42,778 nt of DNA from Flavobacteriaceae bacterium (GCA_016764435.1 JAESRX010000070.1:1-42778); one strand, 5' to 3'; counted from the first letter of the stretch, positions 8,807 through 18,301 are shown. Program-made: numbers and translations. The notes: generated by a model not told the origin, from the letters alone.

Positions 8807-9568
8807 TTAGTAAAGGAATGCTGACAGATAGTCATAAAAAGCTGTCGGATTCTCTGCATGCAACCAATGTCCCGCATTTTTTACTGTCTTTATTTCCGAT
8901 TTAGGAAAGTGTGCTCGAATTAAAGCGGTATCACTTGCTGAAATATACCCTGATTTCTCCCCTTTTAAAAATAAGGTAGGCCCATTGTAATCCGTAAAAC
9001 TAGGCAATGCCATTCCTACTTCGTCACTATTTACCGTTAAACTCTCAAGATTAAACCGATAGGCCAATTGCCCTTTTTCTTTCCAATACACATTTTTCAA
9101 TAAAAACTGTCGTACCCCTGCTTCCTCAATGCTTTCAGAAAGTACATCTTCTACTTCTTTTCTAGAACGTTGAACCGTAAAATCTACCGTCTTCAAGGCT
9201 TCTAAAATTTGCTGATGATGTGGAGAATAAAATCGGGGAGAGATATCTGCAACTATTAATTTAGACACCATCTCTGGATAAGTCACGGCAAACAACATGG
9301 CGACTTTCCCTCCCATAGAATGCCCTAAAATGACCACCTTTTCTAATTGGTGATACTGGATATAGGCATATAAATCTTCCACTAAAATTTCATAATCAAA
9401 ATCATCGGCATGAAAACTACGTCCATGATTCCGCTGATCTATCAAGTGTACTTGAAACCTATCGCTTAATTTAGCACCTATAGATTTCCAATTGTCACCC
9501 ATTCCGAAATAACCATGTAAAATTAATAAAGGAGTTCCCTCTCCTAAAATACGAGCGTGTAATAACAT
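8807..9568 (-). CDS. Alpha/beta-fold hydrolase (YbfF-like esterase)
   Basis: This is a soluble serine hydrolase of 253 residues. The nucleophile elbow GHSMGGK places the catalytic Ser at 84, the oxyanion-hole motif LHGYFG is near residues 17-22, and the catalytic His is in NAGHWLHAENP near the C terminus. The early motif DQRNHGRS and the compact cap match the YbfF/ABHD11-type esterase group, which cleaves short acyl esters or thioesters; the natural substrate is not known. The start codon lies one base after the pdxJ stop codon, so the two genes form an operon and are probably translated together. No functional link to vitamin B6 synthesis is obvious. Confidence 0.9.
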   Translation of the reverse strand: MLLHARILGEGTPLLILHGYFGMGDNWKSIGAKLSDRFQVHLIDQRNHGRSFHADDFDYEILVEDLYAYIQYHQLEKVVILGHSMGGKVAMLFAVTYPEMVSKLIVADISPRFYSPHHQQILEALKTVDFTVQRSRKEVEDVLSESIEEAGVRQFLLKNVYWKEKGQLAYRFNLESLTVNSDEVGMALPSFTDYNGPTLFLKGEKSGYISASDTALIRAHFPKSEIKTVKNAGHWLHAENPTAFYDYLSAFLY

Positions 9569-9569
9569 A

Positions 9570-10298
9570 TTAAATGGCGTTCCCTTTTCTTAATTTCTCT
9601 AAATACATATTCACTACATTTTCCAACCCTAAATACAAGGATTCAGCGATTAGAGCATGACCAATAGACACCTCTAATAAATTAGGTACATTGGCGGTGA
9701 AAAACTCAATGTTTTGTAAACTTAAATCGTGTCCTGCATTAACCCCCATACCTAATTTTGCCGCCAATACAGCACTTTGGGTATACGCTTTAACAGCTTC
9801 TAAATTCCCCTTTCCATACTGTGTTGCAAAATCCTCAGTGTATAATTCAATACGGTCTGCTCCTACTTTAGCTGCCCCTTCAATCAATTTGGCATCCGTA
9901 TCAATAAAGACAGACGTACGGATCCCTGCATTTTTAAATTCTTGTATCACCTCTGTTAAAAAACCCTCGTTTTTAAGAGTATCCCATCCGGCATTAGAAG
10001 TAATAGCATCCACTGCATCTGGCACTAAGGTAACCTGTGTTGGCTTATTCGCCAATACTAAATCCATAAAACTTTGGATAGGGTTCCCTTCTATATTAAA
10101 TTCTGTCTTCACCACTTTTTTTAAATCAAAAGCATCTTGATACCTAATATGACGTTCGTCTGGCCTCGGATGGATAGTAATTCCTTGTGCCCCAAAAGAT
10201 TCTATATCCATGGCTACTTTGACTACATTCGGGAAATCACCCCCTCTTGAATTACGTAAAGTCGCTATTTTATTTACATTTACACTTAACTTTGTCAT
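9570..10298 (-). CDS. pdxJ: Pyridoxine 5'-phosphate synthase
   Basis: PdxJ condenses 1-deoxy-D-xylulose 5-phosphate with 3-amino-2-oxopropyl phosphate to make pyridoxine 5'-phosphate in vitamin B6 synthesis. The 242-residue TIM-barrel protein shows the family hallmarks: LSVNVNKIATLRNSRGG at the start (substrate-binding Asn and Arg), HPRPDERHI at residues 43-51, the catalytic Glu region in NIEGNP, and GVNAGHDLS with the conserved His. Start 10298 is preferred over an ATG at 10334 because a TAnnTTTG promoter box sits between them (10320-10327) and because MTKLSVNVNK is the usual N terminus. It is the first gene of a two-gene leftward unit with the hydrolase, divergent from the CBS-nadK block. 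Confidence 0.96.
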   Translation of the reverse strand: MTKLSVNVNKIATLRNSRGGDFPNVVKVAMDIESFGAQGITIHPRPDERHIRYQDAFDLKKVVKTEFNIEGNPIQSFMDLVLANKPTQVTLVPDAVDAITSNAGWDTLKNEGFLTEVIQEFKNAGIRTSVFIDTDAKLIEGAAKVGADRIELYTEDFATQYGKGNLEAVKAYTQSAVLAAKLGMGVNAGHDLSLQNIEFFTANVPNLLEVSIGHALIAESLYLGLENVVNMYLEKLRKGNAI

Positions 10299-10319
10299 GG
10301 TTCTATATTTTATCGAGCA

Positions 10320-10327
10320 CAAATTTA
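10320..10327 (-). promoter_or_regulatory. Promoter -7 box of pdxJ
   Basis: The minus-strand sequence is TAAATTTG, a full match to TAnnTTTG. It predicts transcription starting near 10313 and a leader of about 15 bases, which decides the pdxJ start at 10298. The -33 box is less clear. Confidence 0.6.
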
Positions 10328-10388
10328 CAAACAATGCACTAACATTCGTTTTATTTTTAATTAATTTGCACTACCTTTAATACATAGA

Positions 10389-11045
10389 ATGAATACTACG
10401 CCTTACATATTATCCGATTTAAAAGCGCTCTCTTTAAACGACGGCGTAGAAAAAGCGATTGAAATATTTAGAAATCAACCCATTTCACATCTTCCTATAG
10501 TAGAGAACGACCAATTAATAGGTCTTATTTCTGAAAGTGACATCCATGCGATAGACACGGACACCATTATCAGGGACTCTAGCCATTTATTGGATACCTT
10601 TTTTGCTGACATCACTACGGACGTACTGGAATTGCTGAAATGTTTTACCATTAATGAATCTAACATACTCCCTGTTTTAAATAAAAAACAACAGTACATC
10701 GGATATTTTGAACTAAATGACATTTTAGAATTGTGTTATAATACCCCTTTTTTAAGTGAACAAGGATTGACACTTATCATTGAAAAAGCGACCAAAGATT
10801 TTTCATTCAGTGAAATATCACAAATTGTAGAAAGTAACAAAGCCACTTTATTAGGTGTTTTTATTACAGAACACAAGGGAGAAATAATCCAAATAGGTGT
10901 TAAATTTCACAGTGAAGAGATAAACGAAGTCATCCAATCTTTCAGACGCTATGACTACAAAGTAATTACAGAACACAAGGATGATTACTACCTAGAAACA
11001 CTAAAAGAACGCTCTGACTACCTACGAAAATACTTGAGCATATAA
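10389..11045 (+). CDS. CBS-domain protein
   Basis: This 218-residue soluble protein carries two CBS motifs in its first 125 residues, visible as VEKAIEIFRNQPISHLPIVE followed by LIGLISESDI, and then a second ILPVLNKKQQYIGYFELNDI. Such a pair (Bateman module) usually binds adenine nucleotides. The remaining residues (about 130-218) form an ACT-like section (LLGVFITEHKGEIIQIGVKF) and end with a charged helix. The partner is unknown. It lies 45 bases upstream of nadK and in flavobacteria usually occupies this position between pdxJ and nadK, so it may respond to nucleotide levels near NAD metabolism; that is inference from position. Confidence 0.85.
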   Translation: MNTTPYILSDLKALSLNDGVEKAIEIFRNQPISHLPIVENDQLIGLISESDIHAIDTDTIIRDSSHLLDTFFADITTDVLELLKCFTINESNILPVLNKKQQYIGYFELNDILELCYNTPFLSEQGLTLIIEKATKDFSFSEISQIVESNKATLLGVFITEHKGEIIQIGVKFHSEEINEVIQSFRRYDYKVITEHKDDYYLETLKERSDYLRKYLSI

Positions 11046-11090
11046 AGGGCGATAACGCCTCTCTTAACAGACTCCTAAAACTACATTTAC

Positions 11091-11990
11091 ATGAAGATTG
11101 CCTTATACAATCAACATATTACAGAAGCCTCTAAAAGTTACATTATAGAATTGTTTCGTCAAATAGAACTACTTTCTATTGAAGCATATATAGAAGAAAA
11201 TTTTTACCGCTCATTACAACAAGCCATCGGCTTAAAAAAAGAATACAACACCTTTAACCACCACAGTCAATTAGACGAGAGTTTTGACGCAATGCTAACC
11301 ATTGGTGGCGATGGAACTATCTTACGTGCCATCACCTATGTTAGAAATACCAACATCCCTTTTTTAGGAATTAACACCGGTAGATTAGGTTTTTTAGCCA
11401 CCGCATTAAAAGACGAAATTGAAGCAACGTTACAATTGCTGATTCAAAAAAAATACCACATAAAGGAACGTAGTTTACTCTGTGTTCACACAGAACCTCC
11501 AACAGAAGACCTTAAAAACATGAATTTTGCTTTAAACGAAATTTCTGTAAGTAGAAAAACCTCTACTTCGATGATTACCGTAGAAACCTATTTGGATGGA
11601 GAATTTTTAACCTCGTATTGGGCAGATGGATTAATCGTAGCGACACCTACAGGAAGTACCGGGTATTCCCTGAGTTGTGGAGGCCCCGTAATCACACCGC
11701 AAGCACATAATTTTGTCCTTACACCCATTGCACCGCACAATTTAAATGCAAGACCCTTAGTGATTCCAGACAATACAAAAATCACGCTCCAAGCAAACGG
11801 AAGAGAGAACGAATCCTTTTTATCCTTGGATTCCCGTATTTTTACCATTCATAATGATACCATTATCCATTTAAAAAAGGCAGCTTTCACCTTAAAGATG
11901 ATTCAAATAAACGAACAAACGTTTCTTAAGACACTGCGCGAAAAATTATTGTGGGGAGAAGATACACGAAACACAAAAACTCCGAATTAG
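11091..11990 (+). CDS. nadK: NAD kinase
   Basis: NAD kinase phosphorylates NAD at the 2' position of the adenosine ribose to make NADP. The 299-residue protein shows the GGDGT motif (residues 72-76) followed by FLGINTGRLGFLA. Next come the NE-type motif in FALNEISVSR and the glycine-rich stretch DGLIVATPTGSTGYSLSCGG with the conserved substrate-binding residues. A late motif LNARPLVIPD completes the pattern. The length is normal. It follows the CBS-domain gene by 45 bases and precedes the DUF6089 gene by about 100 bases, in the conserved flavobacterial block leading to uppS and bamA. Confidence 0.97.
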   Translation: MKIALYNQHITEASKSYIIELFRQIELLSIEAYIEENFYRSLQQAIGLKKEYNTFNHHSQLDESFDAMLTIGGDGTILRAITYVRNTNIPFLGINTGRLGFLATALKDEIEATLQLLIQKKYHIKERSLLCVHTEPPTEDLKNMNFALNEISVSRKTSTSMITVETYLDGEFLTSYWADGLIVATPTGSTGYSLSCGGPVITPQAHNFVLTPIAPHNLNARPLVIPDNTKITLQANGRENESFLSLDSRIFTIHNDTIIHLKKAAFTLKMIQINEQTFLKTLREKLLWGEDTRNTKTPN

Positions 11991-12087
11991 TTTTTGAATG
12001 TTCACAATATATCTCTTAAAAAAAAGTTATTCAAAAAAGGCATTCAACATCCCTAATTATCAGGAAAAATAGCGCGCATATCTAATC

Positions 12088-12765
12088 ATGAAAAAAACAT
12101 TTTTATTTTTAATAATTCTAAACTTGGCAACTCTTGTGCAAGCACAAATCCATGAAATAGGGATTAACGTGGGAGGAAGTAACTATATAGGCGATGTAGG
12201 GCGAGAATCTTACTTCTACCCTAATAGCATTGCTGCTGGAGTTCTCTATAAATACAATTCAAATCCAAGAATAGCCTGGAGAGCCGCATTTACCTATACA
12301 CGAATCACCGCAGACGACGCAGATGCTAAAAACAGGGTTCGTAAAAATAGAGGCATCTCATTTACAAACACGCTAAAGGAACTCTCACTTGGATTGGATT
12401 TTAACTTTTGGGAATACGACTTATCTACCATCGATAAGACGGCCACACCGTATATAATATTTGAAGCTGCCGTATTCAGTACTTTAGCACCACAAAAAGA
12501 AATATCACCGGGTAATTACACCTATAAAAACCAATATTCCTTCGCCATTCCTTTTGGAATAGGCTATAAAACAAAACTAGTAAAAGACTTCTCAGTAGCA
12601 CTAGAGCTTAAGGCACGCTATACATTTATAAATAATATAGACTACAATCACAAGGATATAAAAGCGCTTCAGTTTGGAAACATTCATAATAATGACTGGT
12701 ATATGTTTAGTACTGTCTCATTTATTTATACCTTTGGACGTCCACCATGTTACGCACCACGTTAA
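12088..12765 (+). CDS. DUF6089-family outer-membrane protein
   Basis: This is a 225-residue exported protein with a signal peptide (MKKTFLFLIILNLATLVQAQ) and the alternating strand pattern of a small outer-membrane beta-barrel. Features include IGINVGGSNYIGDVGRESYFYPN near the mature N terminus and AAGVLYKYNSNPRIAWRAAF further on. The family is found almost only in Bacteroidota, usually just before uppS and bamA as here; its role is not established. The stop codon overlaps the uppS start in TAATG, so the two are translationally coupled. The context suggests a part in envelope assembly, but nothing in the sequence identifies an activity. Confidence 0.85.
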   Translation: MKKTFLFLIILNLATLVQAQIHEIGINVGGSNYIGDVGRESYFYPNSIAAGVLYKYNSNPRIAWRAAFTYTRITADDADAKNRVRKNRGISFTNTLKELSLGLDFNFWEYDLSTIDKTATPYIIFEAAVFSTLAPQKEISPGNYTYKNQYSFAIPFGIGYKTKLVKDFSVALELKARYTFINNIDYNHKDIKALQFGNIHNNDWYMFSTVSFIYTFGRPPCYAPR

Positions 12766-13514
12766 TGACAACACATACACAATTGATTGATACCACAAAA
12801 CTCCCAAAACATATCGCCATTATTATGGACGGTAATGGCAGATGGGCTAAAGAACAAGGAAAACCACGTATTTTCGGGCATAAACACGGAGTAGCCTCTG
12901 TAAGAGAAACCCTAGAAACAGCAGTAGATTTAGGCATTGAATACTTAACGCTCTATGCTTTTTCTACGGAAAACTGGAACCGACCTAAGTTAGAAGTTAC
13001 TGCACTTATGAACATATTAGTCAGTTCACTGAAAAAAGAAGTCGGCAGGATGCAGCAAAACAATGTCAAATTAAATGTCATTGGAAACATGGATGCTCTT
13101 CCATCTTCTGTAAGGAAAAAGTTACAAGAAGTAATGGCCTTAACCAAAAACAACACGAAGATTACACTCTCTCTTGCCTTGAGCTACGGTTCTCGAGAAG
13201 AAATTGTTAATGCTATCAAAAAAATATCAGAAAAAGTTGTTAATAATTCTATAAAAATAGAAGAAATTGACGAAAAAGTTATTAATAACCATTTATATAC
13301 GTTTTCTTTGCCCGATGTTGATTTATTGATTAGAACTAGTGGTGAACAGCGAATTAGTAACTTTCTATTATGGCAAATAGCCTATAGCGAATTGTACTTT
13401 ACCAATGTTTGTTGGCCTGACTTTAAAAGGCCACACTTAATCGAAGCAATTACAACTTACCAAAATCGAGAACGTCGCTTTGGAAAAACAAGCGAACAAA
13501 TAGAAAAGACCTAA
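12765..13514 (+). CDS. uppS: Isoprenyl transferase (undecaprenyl diphosphate synthase)
   Basis: UppS is the cis-prenyltransferase that extends farnesyl diphosphate with isopentenyl diphosphate to the C55 lipid carrier for peptidoglycan and O-antigen. The 249-residue protein has the catalytic motif MDGNGRWA at 21-28 with Asp22, then GHKHGV, the motif LTLYAFSTENWNRP, and the C-terminal signature LLIRTSGEQRISNFLLWQ. Start 12765 is chosen because the ATG overlaps the DUF6089 stop in TAATG; an ATG at 12747 would add six residues (MLRTTL). The gene's own stop overlaps the bamA start in another TAATG. Confidence 0.97.
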   Translation: MTTHTQLIDTTKLPKHIAIIMDGNGRWAKEQGKPRIFGHKHGVASVRETLETAVDLGIEYLTLYAFSTENWNRPKLEVTALMNILVSSLKKEVGRMQQNNVKLNVIGNMDALPSSVRKKLQEVMALTKNNTKITLSLALSYGSREEIVNAIKKISEKVVNNSIKIEEIDEKVINNHLYTFSLPDVDLLIRTSGEQRISNFLLWQIAYSELYFTNVCWPDFKRPHLIEAITTYQNRERRFGKTSEQIEKT

Positions 13515-16075
13515 TGCAAAGTATTAAAAACACCGTTTTACTGTTGGCTTTATGTATGGCTACCATCATCGTAAATGCACAAGAAAAAACAGTTACAAAA
13601 GAAATTACTACCACTTCTGTTGACACTATTTCTACAAAAGATCTTACTAAAAAACTCCCTTCGAGCACCAAGTTTGAACATGGGAAAACTTACGAGTTAG
13701 GAGGTATAAACGTCCAAGGTTTGGTAAAGTTCTCTGAAGAAACTGTAAAGATTTTTACAGGTTTAAAAACAGGACAAAAAATTAAACTTCCGGGTGATAA
13801 GTTAACAAGTGCTATTAAAAAACTGTACGAAACAAAACAGTTTAGCCAAGTAGACGTATACATCGCAAAAATAGACGGAGAGGTTGCCTACTTAGACTTT
13901 GATGTAAAAGAATTACCTCAACTAAATAAATTAACCATCACGGGGGTAAAATCTAGTAAAGTAAAAGAACTTATCAAGGAAACCGAGTTAAAAAAAGGAA
14001 CCATGGTTACAGACAACCTAGTGGTGACTTCTAAAAACTACATCCAGGATAAGTATAAGGAAAAAGGATATTTAAAAACCAAAGTTACCTTAGACACTAA
14101 AATAGACACGAGCGGTATCAACATCGTAAACATGCTCGTTCATGTAGATAAAGGAAATAAGATTAAGGTTAAGAACATCTCCTTTGAAGGAAACACTGCT
14201 TTTTCAGATAAAAAACTACGTAAATCATTTAAAAATACTAAGAAAAAAATGCCAGGTCGCTTCTGGAAAAAATCTAAGTATATAGAAGATGATTATTCAG
14301 AAGACTTAGAAAAATTAATCTCAGATTATAGTGAAAAAGGATATCGCGATGCACAGGTAATTGGAAAATCACTTACGTGGAACGATGACAATACTATCAA
14401 CCTAGAGGTAAAAGTTGAAGAAGGAAAAAAATATTACTTTGGTGATATCAAATTCTTAGGAAACAGTAAATACACGGATGCTCAATTACACCGTATCTTA
14501 CGTATTGACAAAGGGATGACCTATAATGGAAAAATATTAAAAGAGCGTGTTACAGGTGATGGTTCTCCAGATTCTCAAGACATTACTACTTTGTACCAAA
14601 ATAACGGATTCTTATTCTCACAAGTTACTCCAGTTGAAACACGCGTTCAAAATGACTCTATAGATATTGAAATTCGAATACACGAAGACGAACCTACCTA
14701 TATTAGAAAAGTAACCGTAAACGGTAATGACCGTACTAATGACCATGTTATTTATCGTGAAATTAGAACCAAACCAGGATATTTATACAGCAAAGAAGAC
14801 ATCATTAGAACCATCCGTGAAGTAGGACAACTAGGATTTTTTGATGCAGAGGCTATTACCCCAGACTTAAAACCTAACTACCAAGACAAAACAGTAGACA
14901 TTGATTATTCAGTGGCTGAAAAAGGATCTAGTCAGATAGAATTACAAGGTGGTTATGGAGGTGGATCTTTTATTGGAACCTTAGGATTATCATTCAATAA
15001 CTTTTCTATCAAAAATTTATTCAACAGAAAAGCTTACAAACCATTGCCAATGGGTGATGGACAAAAATTAGCACTTAGATTACAAAAAAGTAGGTATTAC
15101 ACCACGTCTAGTTTCTCATTTTCTGAACCTTGGCTCGGAGGAAAAACACCTAAATCTTTGTCTTTCTCTATCTACAACTCTAAGCAATTCCAATATGATT
15201 ATAATACTAGAAAGGTAAGAAAAGACCAACGCTTAAATATTATTGGAGCCTCTATAGGATTGGGACAACGTTTAAAATGGCCGGATGATTTCTTTACATT
15301 ATCACAAACCATCAGTTACCAATTATACGACTTAAAAAACTACCCAATTGCTACGTTTAGCTTTGAAAACGGGACTGGACAATCCAATAATTTATCCTAC
15401 CAAATTAGGTTAGGACGTAAATCAGCGGGACCTAACCCTATTTTCCCTAAGTCAGGATCTGATTTTAGTGTAACGGGTAAATTCACCATTCCTTATTCTT
15501 TAATTAACGGAAAAGATTATAAAAACGAACCGGATTCTGAAAGATTTAAATGGTTGGAATATTACAAGTTTGAATTTAAAGGAAAATGGTTTACGAATAT
15601 ATTTGCAGACTTAGTATTAATGACCAATGCTGAATTTGGATACTTAGGAAATTACAACAAGGACCTAGGAGACACACCATTCGAACGTTACTTTGTAGGT
15701 GGAGACGGAATGTCCTCTTACCAATTAGATGGACGTACATCGGTAGCATTAAGAGGGTATGAGAACAATAGATTATCTAAAGTAACCGGAGGAACTATGT
15801 ACAATAAATTCCAATTGGAATTAAGGTATCCAATTACCTTAAAACCATCCGCGTCTATTTATGTCTTAGGGTTTTTGGAAGCTGGAAATTCATACGATAA
15901 GTTTAATGATTTTAATGCCTTCCAAGTAAAAAGATCAGCAGGAGTTGGACTTCGTGTATTTATGCCCGCTTTTGGACTTTTAGGAATTGATTTTGCACAT
16001 GGATTTGACAACTTACCTGATACAAACATTAAATCAGGATGGCAAACACATTTTATCATTGGACAACAATTTTAA
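13514..16075 (+). CDS. bamA: Outer-membrane protein assembly factor BamA (Omp85)
   Basis: BamA inserts beta-barrel proteins into the outer membrane. The 853-residue protein has a signal peptide (cut near IIVNAQ), then an insert of about 30 residues, and a chain of POTRA domains to about residue 470 (for example ELGGINVQGLVKFSEE, KIKVKNISFEGNTAFSDKKL and TYIRKVTVNGNDRTNDHVIY). The C-terminal barrel has the Omp85 lid-loop type motif RGYENNRLS and ends in THFIIGQQF, an aromatic-terminated last strand. The POTRA 3 linker is lysine-rich (KKKMPGRFWKKSKY), as in other Bacteroidota. Its start overlaps the uppS stop in TAATG. It is followed by two OmpH chaperones that carry barrel proteins to this machine. 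Confidence 0.97.
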   Translation: MQSIKNTVLLLALCMATIIVNAQEKTVTKEITTTSVDTISTKDLTKKLPSSTKFEHGKTYELGGINVQGLVKFSEETVKIFTGLKTGQKIKLPGDKLTSAIKKLYETKQFSQVDVYIAKIDGEVAYLDFDVKELPQLNKLTITGVKSSKVKELIKETELKKGTMVTDNLVVTSKNYIQDKYKEKGYLKTKVTLDTKIDTSGINIVNMLVHVDKGNKIKVKNISFEGNTAFSDKKLRKSFKNTKKKMPGRFWKKSKYIEDDYSEDLEKLISDYSEKGYRDAQVIGKSLTWNDDNTINLEVKVEEGKKYYFGDIKFLGNSKYTDAQLHRILRIDKGMTYNGKILKERVTGDGSPDSQDITTLYQNNGFLFSQVTPVETRVQNDSIDIEIRIHEDEPTYIRKVTVNGNDRTNDHVIYREIRTKPGYLYSKEDIIRTIREVGQLGFFDAEAITPDLKPNYQDKTVDIDYSVAEKGSSQIELQGGYGGGSFIGTLGLSFNNFSIKNLFNRKAYKPLPMGDGQKLALRLQKSRYYTTSSFSFSEPWLGGKTPKSLSFSIYNSKQFQYDYNTRKVRKDQRLNIIGASIGLGQRLKWPDDFFTLSQTISYQLYDLKNYPIATFSFENGTGQSNNLSYQIRLGRKSAGPNPIFPKSGSDFSVTGKFTIPYSLINGKDYKNEPDSERFKWLEYYKFEFKGKWFTNIFADLVLMTNAEFGYLGNYNKDLGDTPFERYFVGGDGMSSYQLDGRTSVALRGYENNRLSKVTGGTMYNKFQLELRYPITLKPSASIYVLGFLEAGNSYDKFNDFNAFQVKRSAGVGLRVFMPAFGLLGIDFAHGFDNLPDTNIKSGWQTHFIIGQQF

Positions 16076-16086
16076 GTCAAATGAGT

Positions 16087-16094
16087 TATATTTG
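16087..16094 (+). promoter_or_regulatory. Promoter -7 box upstream of the first ompH
   Basis: TATATTTG is a full match to TAnnTTTG and sits 12 bases after the bamA stop and about 50 bases before the first ompH start. It suggests that the chaperone genes can also be transcribed independently of bamA. The -33 region is only T-rich. Confidence 0.5.
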
Positions 16095-16144
16095 TAGATA
16101 GTCAAAAAATATTTGGCACGATATTTTCTAAATACAACATAGTT

Positions 16145-16921
16145 ATGATAAAAAAAGTTCTTTTATTCACGATCTTAAGCATAGGAACCATTTCCTTTGC
16201 TCAAAAAGCACAACGCGTTGGTTATATAGACATGGAATATATTCTAGAAAACATTCCTGAATATACAGCCTCACAATCAAAGCTAGATGCCAAAGCAACA
16301 AGTTGGGAATTAGCCTTGCAAAAACAGCAACGTCTCATTGATGCTTTAAAATTAGATTTCGTTAATGAAAAAGTACTTTTAACCAACGATTTAATCATCG
16401 AAAGACAAGAAGACATCGAGATTAAAGAAGTAGAATTAAGTAAACTTAGGATGGCTTATTTTGGCCCTAATGGTGATTTGTTTAGCATGCGTAAACAATT
16501 AGTAAAACCCATTCAGGATCAAGTATACAATTCCATCCAAGATATTGCTAAAAAACGCCAGTACGACTTTATATTTGATAAATCAAGCGATTTAATTATG
16601 CTGTATTCAAATAAAAAATATGATATTAGCGAACTCGTTTTGAAAAGCATTGTACGCACTCAAAAAGTAGTAGATGCTAAAGAGAAACGCAGTAAAGGAA
16701 CTAAACAAGCATCTGCAGCATTGGAAGCAAAAAATGCAGAAAGGAATACCAAAAGGGAAGCCTTAAAGCAGAAAATAGAAGCACAACGCGCTGCAAAACA
16801 AGAAAAACGAGCCACATTAAAAGCGGCTATTGAAGCCAAGAGAAAAAAACGTTTAGAAGAAATTGAAGCCTCTAAAAAGGCCAAAGAGAAAAACACAACG
16901 ACAAAAAATAACAACAATTAA
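16145..16921 (+). CDS. OmpH/Skp-family periplasmic chaperone (long form)
   Basis: This Skp-like protein should hold unfolded outer-membrane proteins in the periplasm and pass them to BamA. Residues 1-19 form a signal peptide (ending SFAQ), and the mature protein opens with RVGYIDMEYILENIPEY, the family's usual N-terminal strand and helix. The middle is a long coiled coil, followed by the returning strand YDFIFDKSSDLIMLYSNKKY. Unlike the shorter paralogue next door, it has an extra Lys/Glu/Ala-rich coiled-coil tail of about 80 residues from position 175. It lies between bamA and the second ompH (15-base gap), so the three probably act together. Confidence 0.92.
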   Translation: MIKKVLLFTILSIGTISFAQKAQRVGYIDMEYILENIPEYTASQSKLDAKATSWELALQKQQRLIDALKLDFVNEKVLLTNDLIIERQEDIEIKEVELSKLRMAYFGPNGDLFSMRKQLVKPIQDQVYNSIQDIAKKRQYDFIFDKSSDLIMLYSNKKYDISELVLKSIVRTQKVVDAKEKRSKGTKQASAALEAKNAERNTKREALKQKIEAQRAAKQEKRATLKAAIEAKRKKRLEEIEASKKAKEKNTTTKNNNN

Positions 16922-16936
16922 AATTAGCATACAAAA

Positions 16937-17434
16937 ATGAAACACTTTAAAACATTCGTAATAATCGCATTAGTAACTTTCGGAATTAACACGGCTGCAC
17001 AAGCTCAAAAAGTTGCTCATGTTAACTTTCAAGAATTATTAATGGCGATGCCAGAAACGGCTTCACTAAATAGTGAAATTGAAAAAACAAGTAAAACATA
17101 CGAAAACGATATTAAAGCAGCAGCTGAAAAGTTAAAAGCTAAAATTAAACGTTACGAAGCGGAATTCAAAACGCAAACTCAAGAAGAGAATCAAAAAAGA
17201 CAATTGGAACTTCAACAAGATGAGCAATCAATTATGAAAACTCAACAAATAGCACGTCAAGACTTAGGCTTAAAAAACCAAAAAGGATTGGAAGTAATTT
17301 CAAAAAAATTACAAATTGCAATTGAAAAAGTAGCCATTGCTCAAGGATTTGAATACGTATTAGAAGCTTCTTCTTTAGTAGTAAAAAAAGGAAAAGACCT
17401 TACAGCAGATGTAAAATCTAGCTTAGGACTTTAA
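16937..17434 (+). CDS. OmpH/Skp-family periplasmic chaperone (short form)
   Basis: This is a second Skp-like chaperone of 165 residues, the usual length for the family. A signal peptide ends near AAQAQ, and the mature start KVAHVNFQELLMAMPE gives the conserved first strand. A charged helical arm follows from about residue 40 to 115, then the closing strand QGFEYVLEASSLVVKKGKDLT. It lacks the extra C-terminal tail of its neighbour. The tandem pair next to bamA is common in flavobacteria; Skp-like proteins form jellyfish-shaped trimers, and mixed trimers with the neighbour are possible but not shown. A hairpin terminator follows. Confidence 0.93.
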   Translation: MKHFKTFVIIALVTFGINTAAQAQKVAHVNFQELLMAMPETASLNSEIEKTSKTYENDIKAAAEKLKAKIKRYEAEFKTQTQEENQKRQLELQQDEQSIMKTQQIARQDLGLKNQKGLEVISKKLQIAIEKVAIAQGFEYVLEASSLVVKKGKDLTADVKSSLGL

Positions 17435-17455
17435 TCCAAAAAAACATCATTTATT

Positions 17456-17495
17456 AAAAATCGTTAGCGTGATCACTCAGGCTAACGATTTTTTT
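17456..17495 (+). terminator. Rho-independent terminator after the bamA-ompH operon
   Basis: The stem TCGTTAGC/GCTAACGA has a 12-base loop and is flanked by five A and seven T residues. It separates the bamA-ompH block from murI, which starts 15 bases later, so murI probably has its own promoter in the TATACTTTTA stretch just after the hairpin or is served by read-through. Confidence 0.85.
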
Positions 17496-17509
17496 ATACT
17501 TTTACTTCT

Positions 17510-18301
17510 ATGAGTTCAACCGCACCTATTGGTATTTTTGATTCCGGCATTGGAGGCATCACCATTTGTAATGAGATTATGCGCCTATTACCCAATGAAA
17601 ACATCCTGTATCTCGCCGATAGTAAACATGCACCCTACGGTGAAAAATCTAAAAAAGAGATTCTTGATCTGTGTATAAAAAATGTTGAGTTCCTTCTAAA
17701 TAAAGACTGTAAAATAATTGTAGTCGCCTGTAATACCGCCACTACAAACGCCATAGAAATACTTCGAGAAACATATCCTATTCCATTCATAGGAATCGAA
17801 CCTGCTATAAAACCTGCAGCTTTAAAAAGCCAGACAAACACCATCGGTGTTTTAGCAACAAAAGGAACATTAAGTAGTGCCCTTTTCACGAAAACCTCCG
17901 AGAAACATCTAAAAAAAATAACGCTATTAGAACGTGATGGAGAAGGCATTGTCCCCTTGATAGAAAGTGGTCAACTTGAAAGTCTTAAGATGGACTCACT
18001 CCTTAAAAAACAACTCCAACCTATGTTAGATCAAAACATAGATTACCTAGTCTTAGGATGCTCTCATTACCCCTATTTAATACCACAGCTAAAAAAAATC
18101 GTGGGTCCACATGTAAGTATCATAGATTCTGGAGAGGCTGTTGCAAAACAAACTCAAAAAATATTAGCTCAACAAAACCTACTAAACAACACTGCTCGCT
18201 TGGGTACACATACGTTTACAACAAATATCCCCTCGACAGTTTTAAGACAGTTTCTTAACCCAAATACGCCCAATACCTTTGTAGAAGAAGTGGATTTTTA
18301 A
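17510..18301 (+). CDS. murI: Glutamate racemase
   Basis: MurI converts L-glutamate to D-glutamate for peptidoglycan precursors without a cofactor. The 263-residue protein has the N-terminal motif IGIFDSGIGGIT with its catalytic-site Asp-Ser pair, then YLADSKHAPYGEKS. The first catalytic Cys74 is in VVACNTATTNA and the second catalytic Cys is in LVLGCSHYPYL. The substrate-binding pattern GIEPAIKPA is also present. The length is normal. It closes the rightward envelope-biogenesis block and is convergent with the small peptide and carbonic anhydrase genes on the other strand. Confidence 0.96.
   Translation: MSSTAPIGIFDSGIGGITICNEIMRLLPNENILYLADSKHAPYGEKSKKEILDLCIKNVEFLLNKDCKIIVVACNTATTNAIEILRETYPIPFIGIEPAIKPAALKSQTNTIGVLATKGTLSSALFTKTSEKHLKKITLLERDGEGIVPLIESGQLESLKMDSLLKKQLQPMLDQNIDYLVLGCSHYPYLIPQLKKIVGPHVSIIDSGEAVAKQTQKILAQQNLLNNTARLGTHTFTTNIPSTVLRQFLNPNTPNTFVEEVDF

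Noticed and set aside
11991..12087. Terminator from TTTTTGAAT / ATTCAAAAA after nadK
   Set aside because: The loop is too long and the stem too AT-rich and short to act as a terminator.
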